DNA of 64,000 nt from Palsa-504 sp963847965 (GTDB lineage: Bacteria > Actinomycetota > Actinomycetes > Streptosporangiales > Streptosporangiaceae). Below the pieces are notes generated by a model. It ran no database searches, had not been told where the DNA came from, and saw only the letters and a program-made list of their open reading frames with translations. This document shows, piece after piece, positions 40,748 to 51,500 of this stretch (its first letter is position 1; each line of letters begins with the position of its first letter). The position numbers were made by a program, and so were the translations under genes. The stretch spans positions 62,001 to 126,000 of the forward strand of contig CAWKCG010000026.1 of assembly GCA_963847965.1 (NCBI GenBank), written 5' to 3'.

Positions 40748-43134
40748 AAAGCTTGCTTGCGCTCGAGGAAGTTCAGCGCGACCCAGCCGAAGGGGACGGG
40801 GAGCCAGAAGGTCAGGAGGCGGAACAGCAGGACTGAGCTCACCGCGACTGCGCCGGGCAGGCCGGCGGCGGTCAGGCCGGCGGTCAGCGCCGCTTCCACG
40901 GCGCCCAGCCCGCCGGGGGTGGGAATGAGGGAGCCGAGAGCGCTACCGGTCAGGTACACCACGGCGATGCTGGCGATCGGCACCGATCTGCCGAAGGCCG
41001 CCACGCACGCGGCCAGGCAGAAGATGTACGCGAAGCTCAGCAGCAGCGTGCCGCCGACCCCCTCGGCGAGCTTGCGCGGGCGCTGGACGATCTCGAGCAG
41101 CCGCGGCAGCACCTGGGCGAACGTCGGTGACACCCGGGCGCGCACCAGGCGCCGCCCGGCGGGGACCGCGAGCACGGCGAGCACGGCGACGACGAGCCCG
41201 GCCAGCACGAAGTAGGCCCATCTGGGGGGCTTGAGCGGCTCTCCCGTGCTGCTTCCCGCGATCGCGGCGAACACCACGATCAGCATGATGTGCAAGACGA
41301 AGGCCACCACCTGGGCCACGCCGACGCTCGCCACCGCGACCGGCGCCGGGATCTTCCTGCGCTGCAGGTAGCGGATGTTCAGCGCGGCGCCCCCGACGGC
41401 GGCGGGCGTCACGAGCGTGACGAATGAGCCGGCCACCTGGGCGAGCAGCGTGCGGAAGAAGTCCAGCCGCTCCCCCACGAACCCGGAAAGCGACACGGCC
41501 GCGCCTACGTAGGTCACCGCCGACAGCGCCAGCCCCGCGAAAGCCCAGTCCAGGTTCGCCTCGTGCAGGACCTGGCTGAGGCTGGCCCGCTCAAGCTCGC
41601 CGGCCAGCAGGTAGGCGGCCGCCACGCTCGCGACCAGCGTGAGCAGGGTCCGCAGCCGGATGCGCTCCAGGCGCACGGTGGCGACCTCGCCGCCTGGCAC
41701 CGCCGCGAGCAGCAGCGTGCGCAGGGCGGGCAGCACGTCGTGGCGCCGGCGCAGCGCCTTCCTGGTCGACCGGGCGAGCGCGACGGGCTGCATCAGCGGG
41801 ACGATCGAGACGAGTTCGCTGGCTCCGATCCACTTGATGGCCAGGCCGGCGGCCCGGTCCGGACCGACGTAAAGCGCGAGTTCGGCGATGAGCTGGGAGG
41901 TGTCCAAGCGGATCTGAAGGTCGGTCGCGGCCACGTCTCCGTCGCCCGGATCGAGCAGCATGACCTGGTCGTTGCCGGTGAACAGGATGTGGTCCGCGGT
42001 CAGGGCCCGGTGCGTGACGTGGTGAGCGTGCAGCCGCGTCACCTCATCCCAAATCTGGTCGAGCTCGGCGTCGGTGCATCCGGGGTTCCGCCGCGCCAGC
42101 GTGGTCCCCTCGTGGTGATCGTAGGCCAGCACGGCGGCCTCCGGGCCGACCCGCACCACGGCGCGCAGCCGGGGAGTGGGCACGCCCGCGTCTTCCGTCG
42201 CGTAGGACAGCAGGGCCCGGCGCTCGACCGTATGGTCGACCGACAGCGGGGCGTTGCGCGAGACCTGCCCCTGCAGGCGAACCGAGCGGTACAGCCGGTA
42301 GACCGCTCCGGCCGCCTCCTGATCCCGGTCGAAGACGATGACGTTGAGGCGGCTGCCGTCGGGCGCGGTCGCCGCGTAGTACCGGGATCCGGCCCGCCCC
42401 GGGCCGGTGAGCCGGACCCGCCTCATCGCGGCTACCGGCAGGCCGGTGCCGACCAGCGCGGCCCCGATCTCCTCCGCGCTCGGCCGCTGCGACATCGAGC
42501 CCGCGCCGTACCTGACGGCGAGACCGATCGCGCGCCCCATCAAGAGCGTGATCAGGAGCGAGACGACGGTGGTATGCACCGTTCCCACGAGCTGGACGAT
42601 GGCGTAAACCCCGACCGCCAGCCACAGCGCGTTCCGCCAGATGGGCCGCCCGACGAGGACGATCATGGTGGTATAGGCGACCAGGGCGGCCAGGTAGTAG
42701 TCCAGGGCCGCGGCATGGCTGGCCCCGGGGCGCGACATGATGATCGCGTCGTAGAGCCGGGAGGCGGCGCTGCGCCCGAGCAGCAGGTCGGCGGCTTTCG
42801 TCACCAGCCCGGCCAGGACACCGGTCAGGATCGCCTCGGCCAGGCGTCGCGGCTGGCGCCGCACGAGCTGCTGGATGGCCAGGGCCACGGGCAAGATGAG
42901 CAGCGCGAACACGGCCAGCGGGGTGGCCGCTTCGATCAGGGGGTGCGGCAGCCGCTTGCTCACGCCCACGATGTCGGTCTCCACCCCGGTCGTGGTCGCG
43001 CTGGCCGCGACGGCGGCTATCGCCAGGGCGACGATCTCGATGCAGGCGATGATGCAGCGCAGCAGGTCGACCGGCTTGCGGATCCGGCGGTCCAGGTGGT
43101 CAGTGACCTGGATCGCACCGGGCTGCGGTGGCAT
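40744..43134 (-). CDS. Lysylphosphatidylglycerol-synthase-type flippase with kinase-like middle domain
   Basis: 796 aa. N-terminal membrane block of about six TM helices (IIACIEIVALAIAAVAASAT; TPLAVFALLILPVALAI; YLAALVAYTTMIVLVG). A soluble middle (about 240-450) resembles an aminoglycoside-phosphotransferase/kinase fold: APDGSRLNVIVFDRDQEAAG, VLAYDHHEGTTLARR, LHAHHVTHRALTADHILF (HRALTADH replaces HxDxxxxN) and VMLLDPGDGD. The C-terminal UPF0104/LPG_synthase_TM domain (about 520-796) has GSFVTLVTPAAVGGAALNIR and GSALGSLIPTPGGLGAVEAA. No MprF-type aminoacyl-transferase domain is present. Likely lipid-flipping; the pseudokinase may sense a ligand. ATG 43134 chosen over 43284, which overlaps the divergent gene. 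Confidence 0.87.
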   Translation of the reverse strand: MPPQPGAIQVTDHLDRRIRKPVDLLRCIIACIEIVALAIAAVAASATTTGVETDIVGVSKRLPHPLIEAATPLAVFALLILPVALAIQQLVRRQPRRLAEAILTGVLAGLVTKAADLLLGRSAASRLYDAIIMSRPGASHAAALDYYLAALVAYTTMIVLVGRPIWRNALWLAVGVYAIVQLVGTVHTTVVSLLITLLMGRAIGLAVRYGAGSMSQRPSAEEIGAALVGTGLPVAAMRRVRLTGPGRAGSRYYAATAPDGSRLNVIVFDRDQEAAGAVYRLYRSVRLQGQVSRNAPLSVDHTVERRALLSYATEDAGVPTPRLRAVVRVGPEAAVLAYDHHEGTTLARRNPGCTDAELDQIWDEVTRLHAHHVTHRALTADHILFTGNDQVMLLDPGDGDVAATDLQIRLDTSQLIAELALYVGPDRAAGLAIKWIGASELVSIVPLMQPVALARSTRKALRRRHDVLPALRTLLLAAVPGGEVATVRLERIRLRTLLTLVASVAAAYLLAGELERASLSQVLHEANLDWAFAGLALSAVTYVGAAVSLSGFVGERLDFFRTLLAQVAGSFVTLVTPAAVGGAALNIRYLQRRKIPAPVAVASVGVAQVVAFVLHIMLIVVFAAIAGSSTGEPLKPPRWAYFVLAGLVVAVLAVLAVPAGRRLVRARVSPTFAQVLPRLLEIVQRPRKLAEGVGGTLLLSFAYIFCLAACVAAFGRSVPIASIAVVYLTGSALGSLIPTPGGLGAVEAALTAGLTAAGLPGAVAVSSVLLFRLLTFWLPVPFGWVALNFLERKQAL

Positions 43135-43252
43135 CACGGCACGATCGTCCCATCCTGGCCGCCCACAGGTATAGACGGTGCCCCGCCTGGCGGACCGCGG
43201 AACCCTGGTGTCCGCTTTTGCCGACGGCACGGCGCCGCGTATCGTCCGGGGC

Positions 43253-44457
43253 ATGAGAGCTTCGGAGATACGCCAGCTGATCAAGATGAAACCGGTGGAG
43301 CTTGACGCGACCCGCCGGCGGCTTTCGGCCTGTCACGACATCGATGACCTGCGCGCCGCCGGGCGGCGGCTGATTCCGCGGCCGGTGTTCGACTACGTCG
43401 ACGGCGGGGCCGACGAGGAACTGTCGCTGCGGGCCAACACCAGGGCGTTCCGGCGGCGGCGGTTCCAGCCATGCGCGCTGGTGGACGTATCCGAGCCTGA
43501 CATGTCCGCGGCGTTCCTCGGCTCGGTCGTGCCACTGCCGCTGGCCCTGGCCCCGACCGGGTACACGCGGATGATGCACCCCGGTGGCGAGATCGCCGCG
43601 GCGCGCGCGGCGCAACGGCACGGCCTGCCCTACACGCTGTCGACCATGGCCACCACCACGATCGAGGCGGTAGCGGAAAACGCGCAGCCCGACCTGTGGT
43701 TCCAGCTGTACATCCTGCGCGATGCCGGGCTGAACAAGGAACTGGTAGACCGGGCCGCCGCGGCCAAGTACCGGGTCCTCGTGGTCACCGTGGACTGCTT
43801 CGTAACCGGGCACCGGACCAGGGACCGCAGGAACGGGCTTGTCATCCCGCCCGAGCTCACCGCCGCGACCCTGGCCAGCATCGCGGGGAAGCCGGGTTAC
43901 TGGGTGCGGATGCTGCGCAGCCCGGCCATCAACTTCGCTAACTTCGCCGGGCACGAGGCGGTGACCATCGAGGGCACTGGTGCGCTGTTCAACCCGGCCA
44001 TCACCTGGGACGACATCGCCGACCTGCGGGCGCGCTGGCCGGGCAGGCTGGTCATCAAGGGCCCGCTCGGCCGGCGGACTGCCTGCGCGCCGTCGCGGCC
44101 GGGGCGGATGGCGTGCAGCTGTCCAACCACGGCGGGCGTCAGCTCGACCGGGCCGTGCCGCCGGTCGAGCTGATCGCGGCCGTCCGCGAGGCGGTCGGGC
44201 CCGACGTGTCCGTACTGGTGGACTCGGGGGTGCGGCACGGGTCCGACATCGCGGTGGCCCTGGCGCTCGGCGCGGACGCCTGCGCCATCGGGCGCGCGTA
44301 CCTGTACGGCCTGATGGCGGGCGGGGAGCCGGGCGTCGACCGGGCGCTGGACATCCTGGCCGCTCAGTTCAAGCGGACCATGCAGCTGCTCGGGGTGCCC
44401 TCGGTGGCTGAGCTGCGCGAGCGGGGGCGCGAGTTCCTGGTCGAGGGACGGAGGTAG
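43253..44457 (+). pseudogene. FMN-dependent 2-hydroxyacid oxidase/dehydrogenase, frameshifted
   Basis: Frame one (43253 to about 44070) reads AAGRRLIPRPVFDYVDGGAD, LALAPTGYTRMMHPGGEIAA, LSTMATTTIEAVAE and VLVVTVDCFVTGHRTRDRRN, up to GRLVIKGPLG. Frame two (to 44457) continues ADCLRAVAAGADGVQLSNHG, then GRQLDRAVPPVELIA, LVDSGVRHGSDIAVALALGA and CAIGRAYLYGL. The SNHGGRQLD motif holds catalytic His and Arg. Restoring one C near 44071 (CTCGGCCGG to CTCGGCCCGG) rejoins the gene into a normal ~400-aa L-lactate/2-hydroxyacid oxidase family enzyme. All motifs are conserved, so a read error is quite possible. LysE follows after 2 nt. Confidence 0.82.
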
Positions 44458-44459
44458 CG

Positions 44460-45098
44460 GTGCCCTCCGGCGGACAGGTGCTCGGCTTCGCGCTGGCCTC
44501 GCTGGTGCTGATCGTCGTACCCGGGCCCGGGGTGCTGTTCGTGGTGGGGCGGGCGCTGGCGCACGGCCGACGGTCCGCGCTGGCCACCGCCTGCGGCCAC
44601 GCCGCGGGCAACTACGTGGTGGCGGCGTGCGTGGCGTTCGGGCTGGGCGAGTTGCTTGAGCGCTCGGCCGAGGTGTTCGTGATCGTGAAGGTAGCGGGCG
44701 CGCTCTACCTGATCTGGCTCGGCGTCCAGGCGATACGGCACCGCAAGTCGCTGGCCGAGGCCATGGAGGTCGCCACGACGCCGCGGGTCGGATGGCGCGC
44801 CGCGCGCGACGGAGCGGTCGTGGGCCTCACCAACCCGAAGGCGTACATCCTGTTCGGCGCGATCCTGCCCCAGTTCGTGAACCGGTCGGCCGGGCACCTA
44901 CCGGAGCAGATGCTGCTGTTGGCCCTGATCTCGGTGGGCATCGGCGCGGTCTCGGACTCCAGCTGGGGGTTTGCGGCCAGCGCGGTGCGTGCCTGGTTCG
45001 CGCGTTCTCCGCGCCGCTGCGAGATGGTCGGCGGGGCCGGCGGCCTGGCCATGATCGGGGTGGGCGTGACGGTGGCGCTCACCGGGCGGCACGGCTGA
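44460..45098 (+). CDS. LysE-family amino-acid/metabolite exporter (RhtB type)
   Basis: 212 aa, six TM helices. The family signature is FALASLVLIVVPGPGVLFVV with GRALAHGRRSALATACGHAA and, mid-protein, FRDG-type text AARDGAVVGLTNPKAYILFG (GxxxNPK). It exports amino acids or similar small solutes by proton exchange. GTG 44460 lies 2 nt after the FMN-oxidase stop (GGAGGTAG just upstream), so the two genes are coupled and the exporter might handle the oxidase's substrate or product. Confidence 0.92.
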   Translation: MPSGGQVLGFALASLVLIVVPGPGVLFVVGRALAHGRRSALATACGHAAGNYVVAACVAFGLGELLERSAEVFVIVKVAGALYLIWLGVQAIRHRKSLAEAMEVATTPRVGWRAARDGAVVGLTNPKAYILFGAILPQFVNRSAGHLPEQMLLLALISVGIGAVSDSSWGFAASAVRAWFARSPRRCEMVGGAGGLAMIGVGVTVALTGRHG

Positions 45099-45163
45099 TC
45101 CGGGCCGGAGCGGGTCAGCGGGCGCGGGGCGGGCCGACGGGTGCGGGGGCGGGCCGACGGTCA

Positions 45164-48100
45164 TTACTGCCGGGGCGGCAACGGCGGGCGGACCTTGACC
45201 GGGGTGGTGGACATGTCCGGCGGGACGTCGGCAGGCTGCTTGTCCAGGGCCTCCAGGGCGAGCCGAACGGCGGTCTCCAGCTGCGGGTCCCGGCCGGCCG
45301 CCCAGTCATCCGGGGTGTTCAGCACCTCGACGTCCGGGTCGACGCCGTAGTTCTCCACCCGCCAGCCCCACTCGTCGAACGAGAACGCATACCTCGGCAC
45401 GGTGACGCCGGTGCCGTCGACCAGCTGGTGGTACCCGTCGATGCCGATCACGCCGCCCCAGGTGCGGGCGCCCACGACCGGGCCGATGCCGCGCAGGCGG
45501 ACCGCGGCGGTCACGATGTCGCCGTCGGACCCGGCGTACTCGTCGGTCACGGTGACCACCGGCCCGCGGGGTGCATCCCGCGGGTAGCTCCTCGGCTGCC
45601 TCCCCCGGCCGTTGCTCCAGCCGATGATGTGGCGGGCAACCTTCTCCACGACGAGCTGCGATATGTGCCCGCCGCTGTTCGCGCGTACGTCGAAGATCAG
45701 GCCTTCACGGCGCATCTCCGTCCGCAGGTCGCGGGTGAAGTGCGCCCAGCCCTCGCCGACCATGTCCGGGATATGCAGGTACCCGAGGCGGCCCTCGCTG
45801 AGCTCGCGGACCAGGCGGCGCCGCCCGGCCACCCAGTCCTGGTACCGCAGCCGCCGCTCGCCGGGCAGGGGCACGACGACGACCCGCCGCGTCACGGATC
45901 CGGAGGGATGGGTCCCCCCGGACCGGGGGGCCGAGGGGGTTTGGGGGGCCGAGGGGGTTTGGGGGGAAAGGTTTCCCCCCAAGATCGGGGGGGTCTGGGG
46001 GGGTCGTCCCCCCGAGGCCAGCAACAGCTCGACCGGCTTGCCGGCCGTGCCTGCCAGCAGCGGCCAGGGACCGCGGACCGGGTCGACCGGCTGGCCGTCG
46101 ACCGCGACGATCTCGTCGCCCGCGCGGATCGCCACGTCCGGCGCGGCCAGCGGCGACCGGGCCCGCGGGTCGGAGGACTCGCCGGGCAGCACCCGGTCTA
46201 CGAGCCAGCGGCCCGCAGCGTCCCGGGAGATGTCCGCGCCGAGCTGGCCTACGGGGACGGTCTTGGGCGCGGGGTCCGCGGCCGGGTTCACGTAGGCGTG
46301 CGAGGTGCCCAGCTCGCCCAGCACCTCCCAGAGCAGGTCGGCGAAGTCGCCCGCGCCGCGGATGCGGTCGAGCAGCGGCCGGTAGGCGTCCAGCACGCCG
46401 TCCCAGTTCACCCCGGACATGTCGGGCACCCAGAAGTCCTGGCGCATGATCCGCCCGGCTTCGGCGTAGGCGTGCCGCCACAGCGCGGCCGGGTCGGCCT
46501 GGAACCTGGCCCGGGACAGGTCCACCTTCACCACGTCGCCCGCGTCGTTGCCGTGCTTCCGTGAGGACGGCATGACGCGCAGGTCATCGCCGTCCCTGAC
46601 GATCAGGCGGGTGCCGTCGCCGCTGACGGCGAACCAGTCCAGCTCGCCCGCAAGCTCGGTGACCTCCCGCTTGCGCAGGTCGAAACGCTCGAGCGACGGG
46701 CGCGGCCGGTCGTCGTCCGGGTCCACGCCACTCTCGCCGAGTACTCCGAACACCCCAGCCCGCAGCCAGGCCAGGCCGCCCTTGACGGCACGCAGGCCGA
46801 AGTAGCGCGCTTCCTCGACGGGAACGGGCACGACACGGTCCGGCAGGCCGTCGGCGTCGACCGTCACGCTGGCCGGCGCGCCGGATTCGCCAGAGCCGTC
46901 GGAGTGGTCGGGGTGGTCGGAGTGGTCGGCCGATTCCCGGCCTAGGGACCGCCCGGCCGGCAGGGGCCCGAACGGCGACGGGGTCCCGGCGGCCAGCGGC
47001 ACCAGGTACGGGCGGCTGCCGAACGGGAACGACAGGTCGAACGATTGCGCGTCGTACACCGGGTCGAAGCTGCGCCGCGACAGGAACGCCAGGTACAGCC
47101 CGTCCGCGGTGAACACCGGATCGGTGTCGGCGAACCGGCCGTCGGTCGCGTCCAGCACCAGCCCGTCGGCCAGCCGCGCCACCCGGATCCGGCGCAGCGG
47201 GTCTGGCGCCGGCTGCGACCAGGCCAGCCACGCCGAGTCCGGCGAGAAGCACAGCCCGTCCACCGGCCCGTCTTCGGCGGCGGCCAGCTCGCTGACCTGC
47301 CCCGACCCCACCTCGACCAGCAGCACCCGGCCATCATGCGCGGCCGCCGCCACCCTCGTCCCGTCCGGCGAGCACGCCAGGTGAGTCACCGAGCCCAGCA
47401 GCCCCTGGGCGAGCCGGGCGGGCGGCGCGTTCCCGGCCACCGCGGCCACCTCCAGCGCGTCGGCACCCGCCGCGTCGGTCACCCAGACGACCTGGCCGGT
47501 TTCCCCCAGCACCCGCGGCAGCCTGGCCCGGGCCCCGGGCTCCACGTACAGCGCCCGGGCCGGGCCGTCCTTGTGCGTCAGCCAGTGCACCGTCCCGCGC
47601 ACCTCGACCACGCTGGCCTGACCCGTCTGATCAGGGTCCAGCCCGCCCAGGTGATCGGCCGCCGTGACCAGCCGCGGCGCGCGCGCTGCCGCGGGCGAGC
47701 CCAGGCTCACCTCGAGCTTGCGCGGCTCGGCGGCGTCCGCGTCCAGGATCCAGATGTCCCCCGCCACGTGGTACACGATCCGCTGCCCGTCTGTCGCCGG
47801 GTTCCGCGCGTAGAACCCGTCATGGTCGGTATGCCGCCGCAGACCGGTGCCGTCGACGACGCAGGAGTAAAGGTTCGCCGTTCCCTCATGATCGGACAGG
47901 AAGAACAGCCGCCCCCCGACCAGCATCGGGCTGCCCACCTGCCCGTTCAGGTCCGCGAGCACCCGGGTGAACGGACCCTCCGCCACCGGGGCCGTCCAGA
48001 GCCTGCCGATCCGGCCGCCGCGGTAGCCCTTCCAGAACGCGGGCTCGCCCATCACGCTCGCGGTCAGCAGGACGGTTCCCGTGGCCTCGATGGCCAGGTC

Positions 48101-48514
48101 GGTGACGGGGCCGTACGGCAGCAGGCGGGGCGGCGCGCCCGCGCCGGCCAGGCCCGGGACCGCGAACGCCCGCCGGTACTTCATCGCCGGCTGGCCGGCT
48201 GAGCTGATGACCAGCACCTCGCCGGCATCGGTCCAGCCGGTGACCCTGGTCTGCGGGTCGCCCCAGTAGGTGAGCCTGGTCGCCTCGCCGCCGTCGGCAT
48301 CGGCCGCGTAGACCTCGGGGTTCCCGTCCCGCCAGCTCGTCCAGGCCACCCGGGACCCGTCACGGGAAAAACGCGGGAAGCTCACCTGCGCGGCATCGGC
48401 CGACAGCCGCCACGCGCGGCCGCCCCCGGCCGGGGCGAGCCAGACGTCGTTTCCCGCGATGAAGCTGAGGAGGTCGCCGTGGATGTGCGGGTAGCGCAGG
48501 TATCCGAGCGACAT
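45164..48514 (-). CDS. Tricorn protease homologue, copy 1
   Basis: 1116 aa. The N-terminal half is two beta-propellers, beginning MSLGYLRYPHIHGDLLSFIA, with repeats such as FPRFSRDGSRVAWTSWRDGN. C1 domain: NWDGVLDAYRPLLDRIRGAG and GELGTSHAYVNPAAD (Ser-His, about residues 738-746). Then a PDZ domain (VAIRAGDEIVAVDGQPVDPV) and the C2 protease core (FDVRANSGGHISQLVVEKVA; DEYAGSDGDIVTAAVRLRGI with nucleophile Ser-Asp near 995). Tricorn degrades oligopeptides released by the proteasome. A Pro/Gln/Thr repeat is inserted in the PDZ domain. ATG 48514 overlaps the stop of copy 2 (TGATG), so both copies are one operon. Confidence 0.93.
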   Translation of the reverse strand: MSLGYLRYPHIHGDLLSFIAGNDVWLAPAGGGRAWRLSADAAQVSFPRFSRDGSRVAWTSWRDGNPEVYAADADGGEATRLTYWGDPQTRVTGWTDAGEVLVISSAGQPAMKYRRAFAVPGLAGAGAPPRLLPYGPVTDLAIEATGTVLLTASVMGEPAFWKGYRGGRIGRLWTAPVAEGPFTRVLADLNGQVGSPMLVGGRLFFLSDHEGTANLYSCVVDGTGLRRHTDHDGFYARNPATDGQRIVYHVAGDIWILDADAAEPRKLEVSLGSPAAARAPRLVTAADHLGGLDPDQTGQASVVEVRGTVHWLTHKDGPARALYVEPGARARLPRVLGETGQVVWVTDAAGADALEVAAVAGNAPPARLAQGLLGSVTHLACSPDGTRVAAAAHDGRVLLVEVGSGQVSELAAAEDGPVDGLCFSPDSAWLAWSQPAPDPLRRIRVARLADGLVLDATDGRFADTDPVFTADGLYLAFLSRRSFDPVYDAQSFDLSFPFGSRPYLVPLAAGTPSPFGPLPAGRSLGRESADHSDHPDHSDGSGESGAPASVTVDADGLPDRVVPVPVEEARYFGLRAVKGGLAWLRAGVFGVLGESGVDPDDDRPRPSLERFDLRKREVTELAGELDWFAVSGDGTRLIVRDGDDLRVMPSSRKHGNDAGDVVKVDLSRARFQADPAALWRHAYAEAGRIMRQDFWVPDMSGVNWDGVLDAYRPLLDRIRGAGDFADLLWEVLGELGTSHAYVNPAADPAPKTVPVGQLGADISRDAAGRWLVDRVLPGESSDPRARSPLAAPDVAIRAGDEIVAVDGQPVDPVRGPWPLLAGTAGKPVELLLASGGRPPQTPPILGGNLSPQTPSAPQTPSAPRSGGTHPSGSVTRRVVVVPLPGERRLRYQDWVAGRRRLVRELSEGRLGYLHIPDMVGEGWAHFTRDLRTEMRREGLIFDVRANSGGHISQLVVEKVARHIIGWSNGRGRQPRSYPRDAPRGPVVTVTDEYAGSDGDIVTAAVRLRGIGPVVGARTWGGVIGIDGYHQLVDGTGVTVPRYAFSFDEWGWRVENYGVDPDVEVLNTPDDWAAGRDPQLETAVRLALEALDKQPADVPPDMSTTPVKVRPPLPPRQ
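45905..46014. repeat. G-rich palindromic insertion in tricorn copy 1
   Basis: On the plus strand, runs of 5-7 G alternate with short spacers. The 18-bp unit GGGGGGCCGAGGGGGTTT occurs twice. GGGGGGAAAGGTTTCCCCCC (45961-45980) is a perfect 9-bp-arm hairpin, and GGGGGG..TCGT..CCCCCC another. Translated on the minus strand it reads RPPQTPPILGG..SPQTPSA, extra residues in the last hairpin of the PDZ domain. See copy at 49267-49384. Confidence 0.85.
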
Positions 48515-51500
48515 CACGCGCCGCCCGCCGGCCGCGGCTCCCGCGGCGGAAGCGGCGGGCGGATCTTGGCCGGGCCGGTCGACGGGTCGGGCGGAGCCGA
48601 GGGCGGATGCTTCTCCAGCGCCTCGAGCGCGAGCCGGACGGCGGTCTCCAGCTGCGGGTCCCGGCCTGCCGCCCAGTCGTCCGGGGAGATCAGCACCTCC
48701 ACGTCCGGGTCGACGCCGTAGTTCTCCACGCCCCAGCCCCACTCGTCGAAGGAGAACGCAAGCTGGGGAACGGTGAGCTGGGTACCGTCGACAAGCGTAT
48801 GCAGGTCGGTGAAGCCGATCACGCCGCCCCAGGTGCGCGCGCCGACCACCGGGCCCAGGCCGAGCAGGCGGATGGCCGCGGTCACGATGTCGCCGTCGGA
48901 CCCGGCGAACTCGTCCGCCACGGTGACCAGCGGGCCGCGCCGCGCCTCCTCCGGGTACGAGACGGGCCGCATCCAGCGCCCGAGGTCCCAGGCCATGACC
49001 TGGCGGGCCAGCTTCTCGACGACGAGCTGGGAGATGTGCCCCCCGCTGTTCCCTCGCACGTCCATGACCAGGGCGTCGAACCGAACCTCGGTCCGCAGGT
49101 CGCGGTTGAAGTGCGCCCAGCCCTGGGCCACCATGTCCGGTATGTGCAGGTAGCCGAGACGGCCGCCGCTGAGCTCGCGGACCAGGCGGCGCCGCCCGGC
49201 CACCCAGTCCTGGTACCGCAGCCGCCGCTCATCAGGCAGCGGCACGACCACCACCCGCCGCAGCCCCCCGGTCGGGGGGGCCGAGGGGGTTTGGGGGGCC
49301 GAGGGGGTTTGGGGGGCCGAGGGGGTTTGGGGGGAAAGGCTTCCCCCCAAGATCGGGGGGGTCTGGGGGGGTCGTCCCCCCGAGGCCAGCACCGTGAGCT
49401 CGACGGGCTTACCTGCGGTGCCGGCCAGCAGCGGGCCGGGGCCGCGAACCGGGTCAACCGGCTGGCCGTCCACCGCCACCAGCTCATCCCCCGCCCGCAC
49501 CGCCACGCCGGGCGCGGCCAGCGGCGAGCGCGCCCGCGGGTCGGAGGACTCGCCGGGCAGCACCCGGTCCACCACCCACCGGCCCGAGCCATCCCGCGAG
49601 AGGTCCGCGCCGAGCTGGCCGAGGGCCGCCGGGCCCGAGGGTTTGAAGGAGAAGGGGTCATCGCCCGGCTTGAACACGTAGGCGTGCGAGGTGCCCAGCT
49701 CGCCGAAGACCTCCCAGAGCAGGTCGGCGAAGTCGTCGGCGCCGCGGATGCGGTCCAGCAGCGGCCGGTAGGCATCCAGCACGCCGTCCCAGTCCACCCC
49801 GGACATGTCCGGTATCCAGAAGTCCCTGCGCATCAGCCGCCCGGCCTCGACGTAGGCGTGCCGCCACAGCGCGGCCGGGTCGGCCTGGAACCTGGCCCGG
49901 GACAGGTCCACCGTCACCTCATCGTCCGCGTCGTCGTCGTGCTTGCGGGCCGAGGGAACGACGCGCAGCTCTTCGCGGTCCTTGATCACCAGCCGGGTGC
50001 CGTCACCGCTGACGGCGAACCAGTCCAGCTCCCCGGCCAGCTCGGTGACCTCCCGCTTGCGCAGGTCGAACCGCTCCAGCGCCGGCCGCGGGCGGTCACG
50101 GTCCAGGTCCGCGCCGCCTTCGCCGAGCTCCCCGGCCACCGGCTCGCGCAGCCAGGCCAGGCCGCCCTTGACCGCCCGCAGGCCGGAGTACCTGGCCTCG
50201 GGCACGGGTACGCCCACCACGCGGTCCGGGAGGCCGTCGGCGTCTACGGTCACCACTGGTCGTTCGGCAGAATCTGATTTTTCGTCAGCGGACGGATCCT
50301 CGCTCACCGGACGCCCGCCCGGCAGCGGCCCGAACGGCGAGGGGGTGTCGGCGGCCAGCGGCACCAGGTAGGGGCGGCTGCCCAGGGGGAACGACAGGTC
50401 GAACGACTGGGCGTCGTAGACCGGGTCGAAACTGCGCCGCGACACGAACGCCAGGTACAGGCCGTCCCCGGCGAACACCGGATCGGTGTCGGCGAACCGG
50501 CCGTCGGTCACGTCGACCACCATCCGGTCCGCCAGCCGGGCCATCCGGATCCGGCGCAGCGGCTGCGGCCCGGGCTGCGACCAGGCCAGCCACGCCGAGT
50601 CCGGCGAGAAGCACAGGCCGTCCACCGGCCCGTCGTCGCCGGCGGCCAGCTCGCTGACCTGCCCCGAGGCCACATCGACCACGCGCAGCCTGCCGTCATG
50701 CGCCGCCGCCGCCACCGTCGCACCGTCCGGCGAGGCCGCCAGGCCGACCACCGACCCGAGCGCACCCTCGGCGATCCGCACCGGCCCGGGCTCGCCCGTG
50801 ACCGCGGCGACCTCCAGCGCGTCGACGCCCGGGCCGTCGGTCACCCAGACCACGGTGCCGGTCTCCCCGAGCACCCGCGGCAGCCGGGCGCGGGCCGCCG
50901 GGTCCACCAGCAGCGCCCGGGCCGGGCCGTCCTTGTGCGTCAGCCAGTGCACCGTCCCGCGCACCTCGACCACGCTGGCCTGGCCCGTCTGATCGCAATC
51001 CAGGCCGCCCAGGTGATCCTTGGCGGAAACCAGCCGCGGCGCGCGGGCCGCGGCAGGCGAGGCGAGGGTCACCTCGATCCGGCGCGGCTGTGGCGCATCC
51101 GGGCCGTCCAGGATCCACATGTCGCCGGCCACGTGGTAGACGATCCGCTGCCCGTCGGTCGACGGGTTCCTGGCGTAGAAGCCATCGTGATCGGTGTGCC
51201 GCCGCAGGTCGGTGCCGTCGAGGGCGCAGGAGTAGATGTTCCCCGTCCCCTCGTGGTCGGACAGGAAGAACAGCCGCCCCCCGACCAGCATCGGGCTGGC
51301 CAGCTGCCCCTTCAGGTCCGCGTGCAGCCGGGTGAACAGCGGGTCCTCCCCCGCGGCGATCCACAGCCGGCCCGCGGTGCCGCCGCGGTACCGCTTCCAG
51401 TGCGAGGGGTCGTCGCCGAACCGGCCGGTGAGCAGCGCGGTTGCCGCTTCCTCCAGGGCGAGATCGGACACCGGGCCGAACGGCAGCCGCCTGGGCGGGG

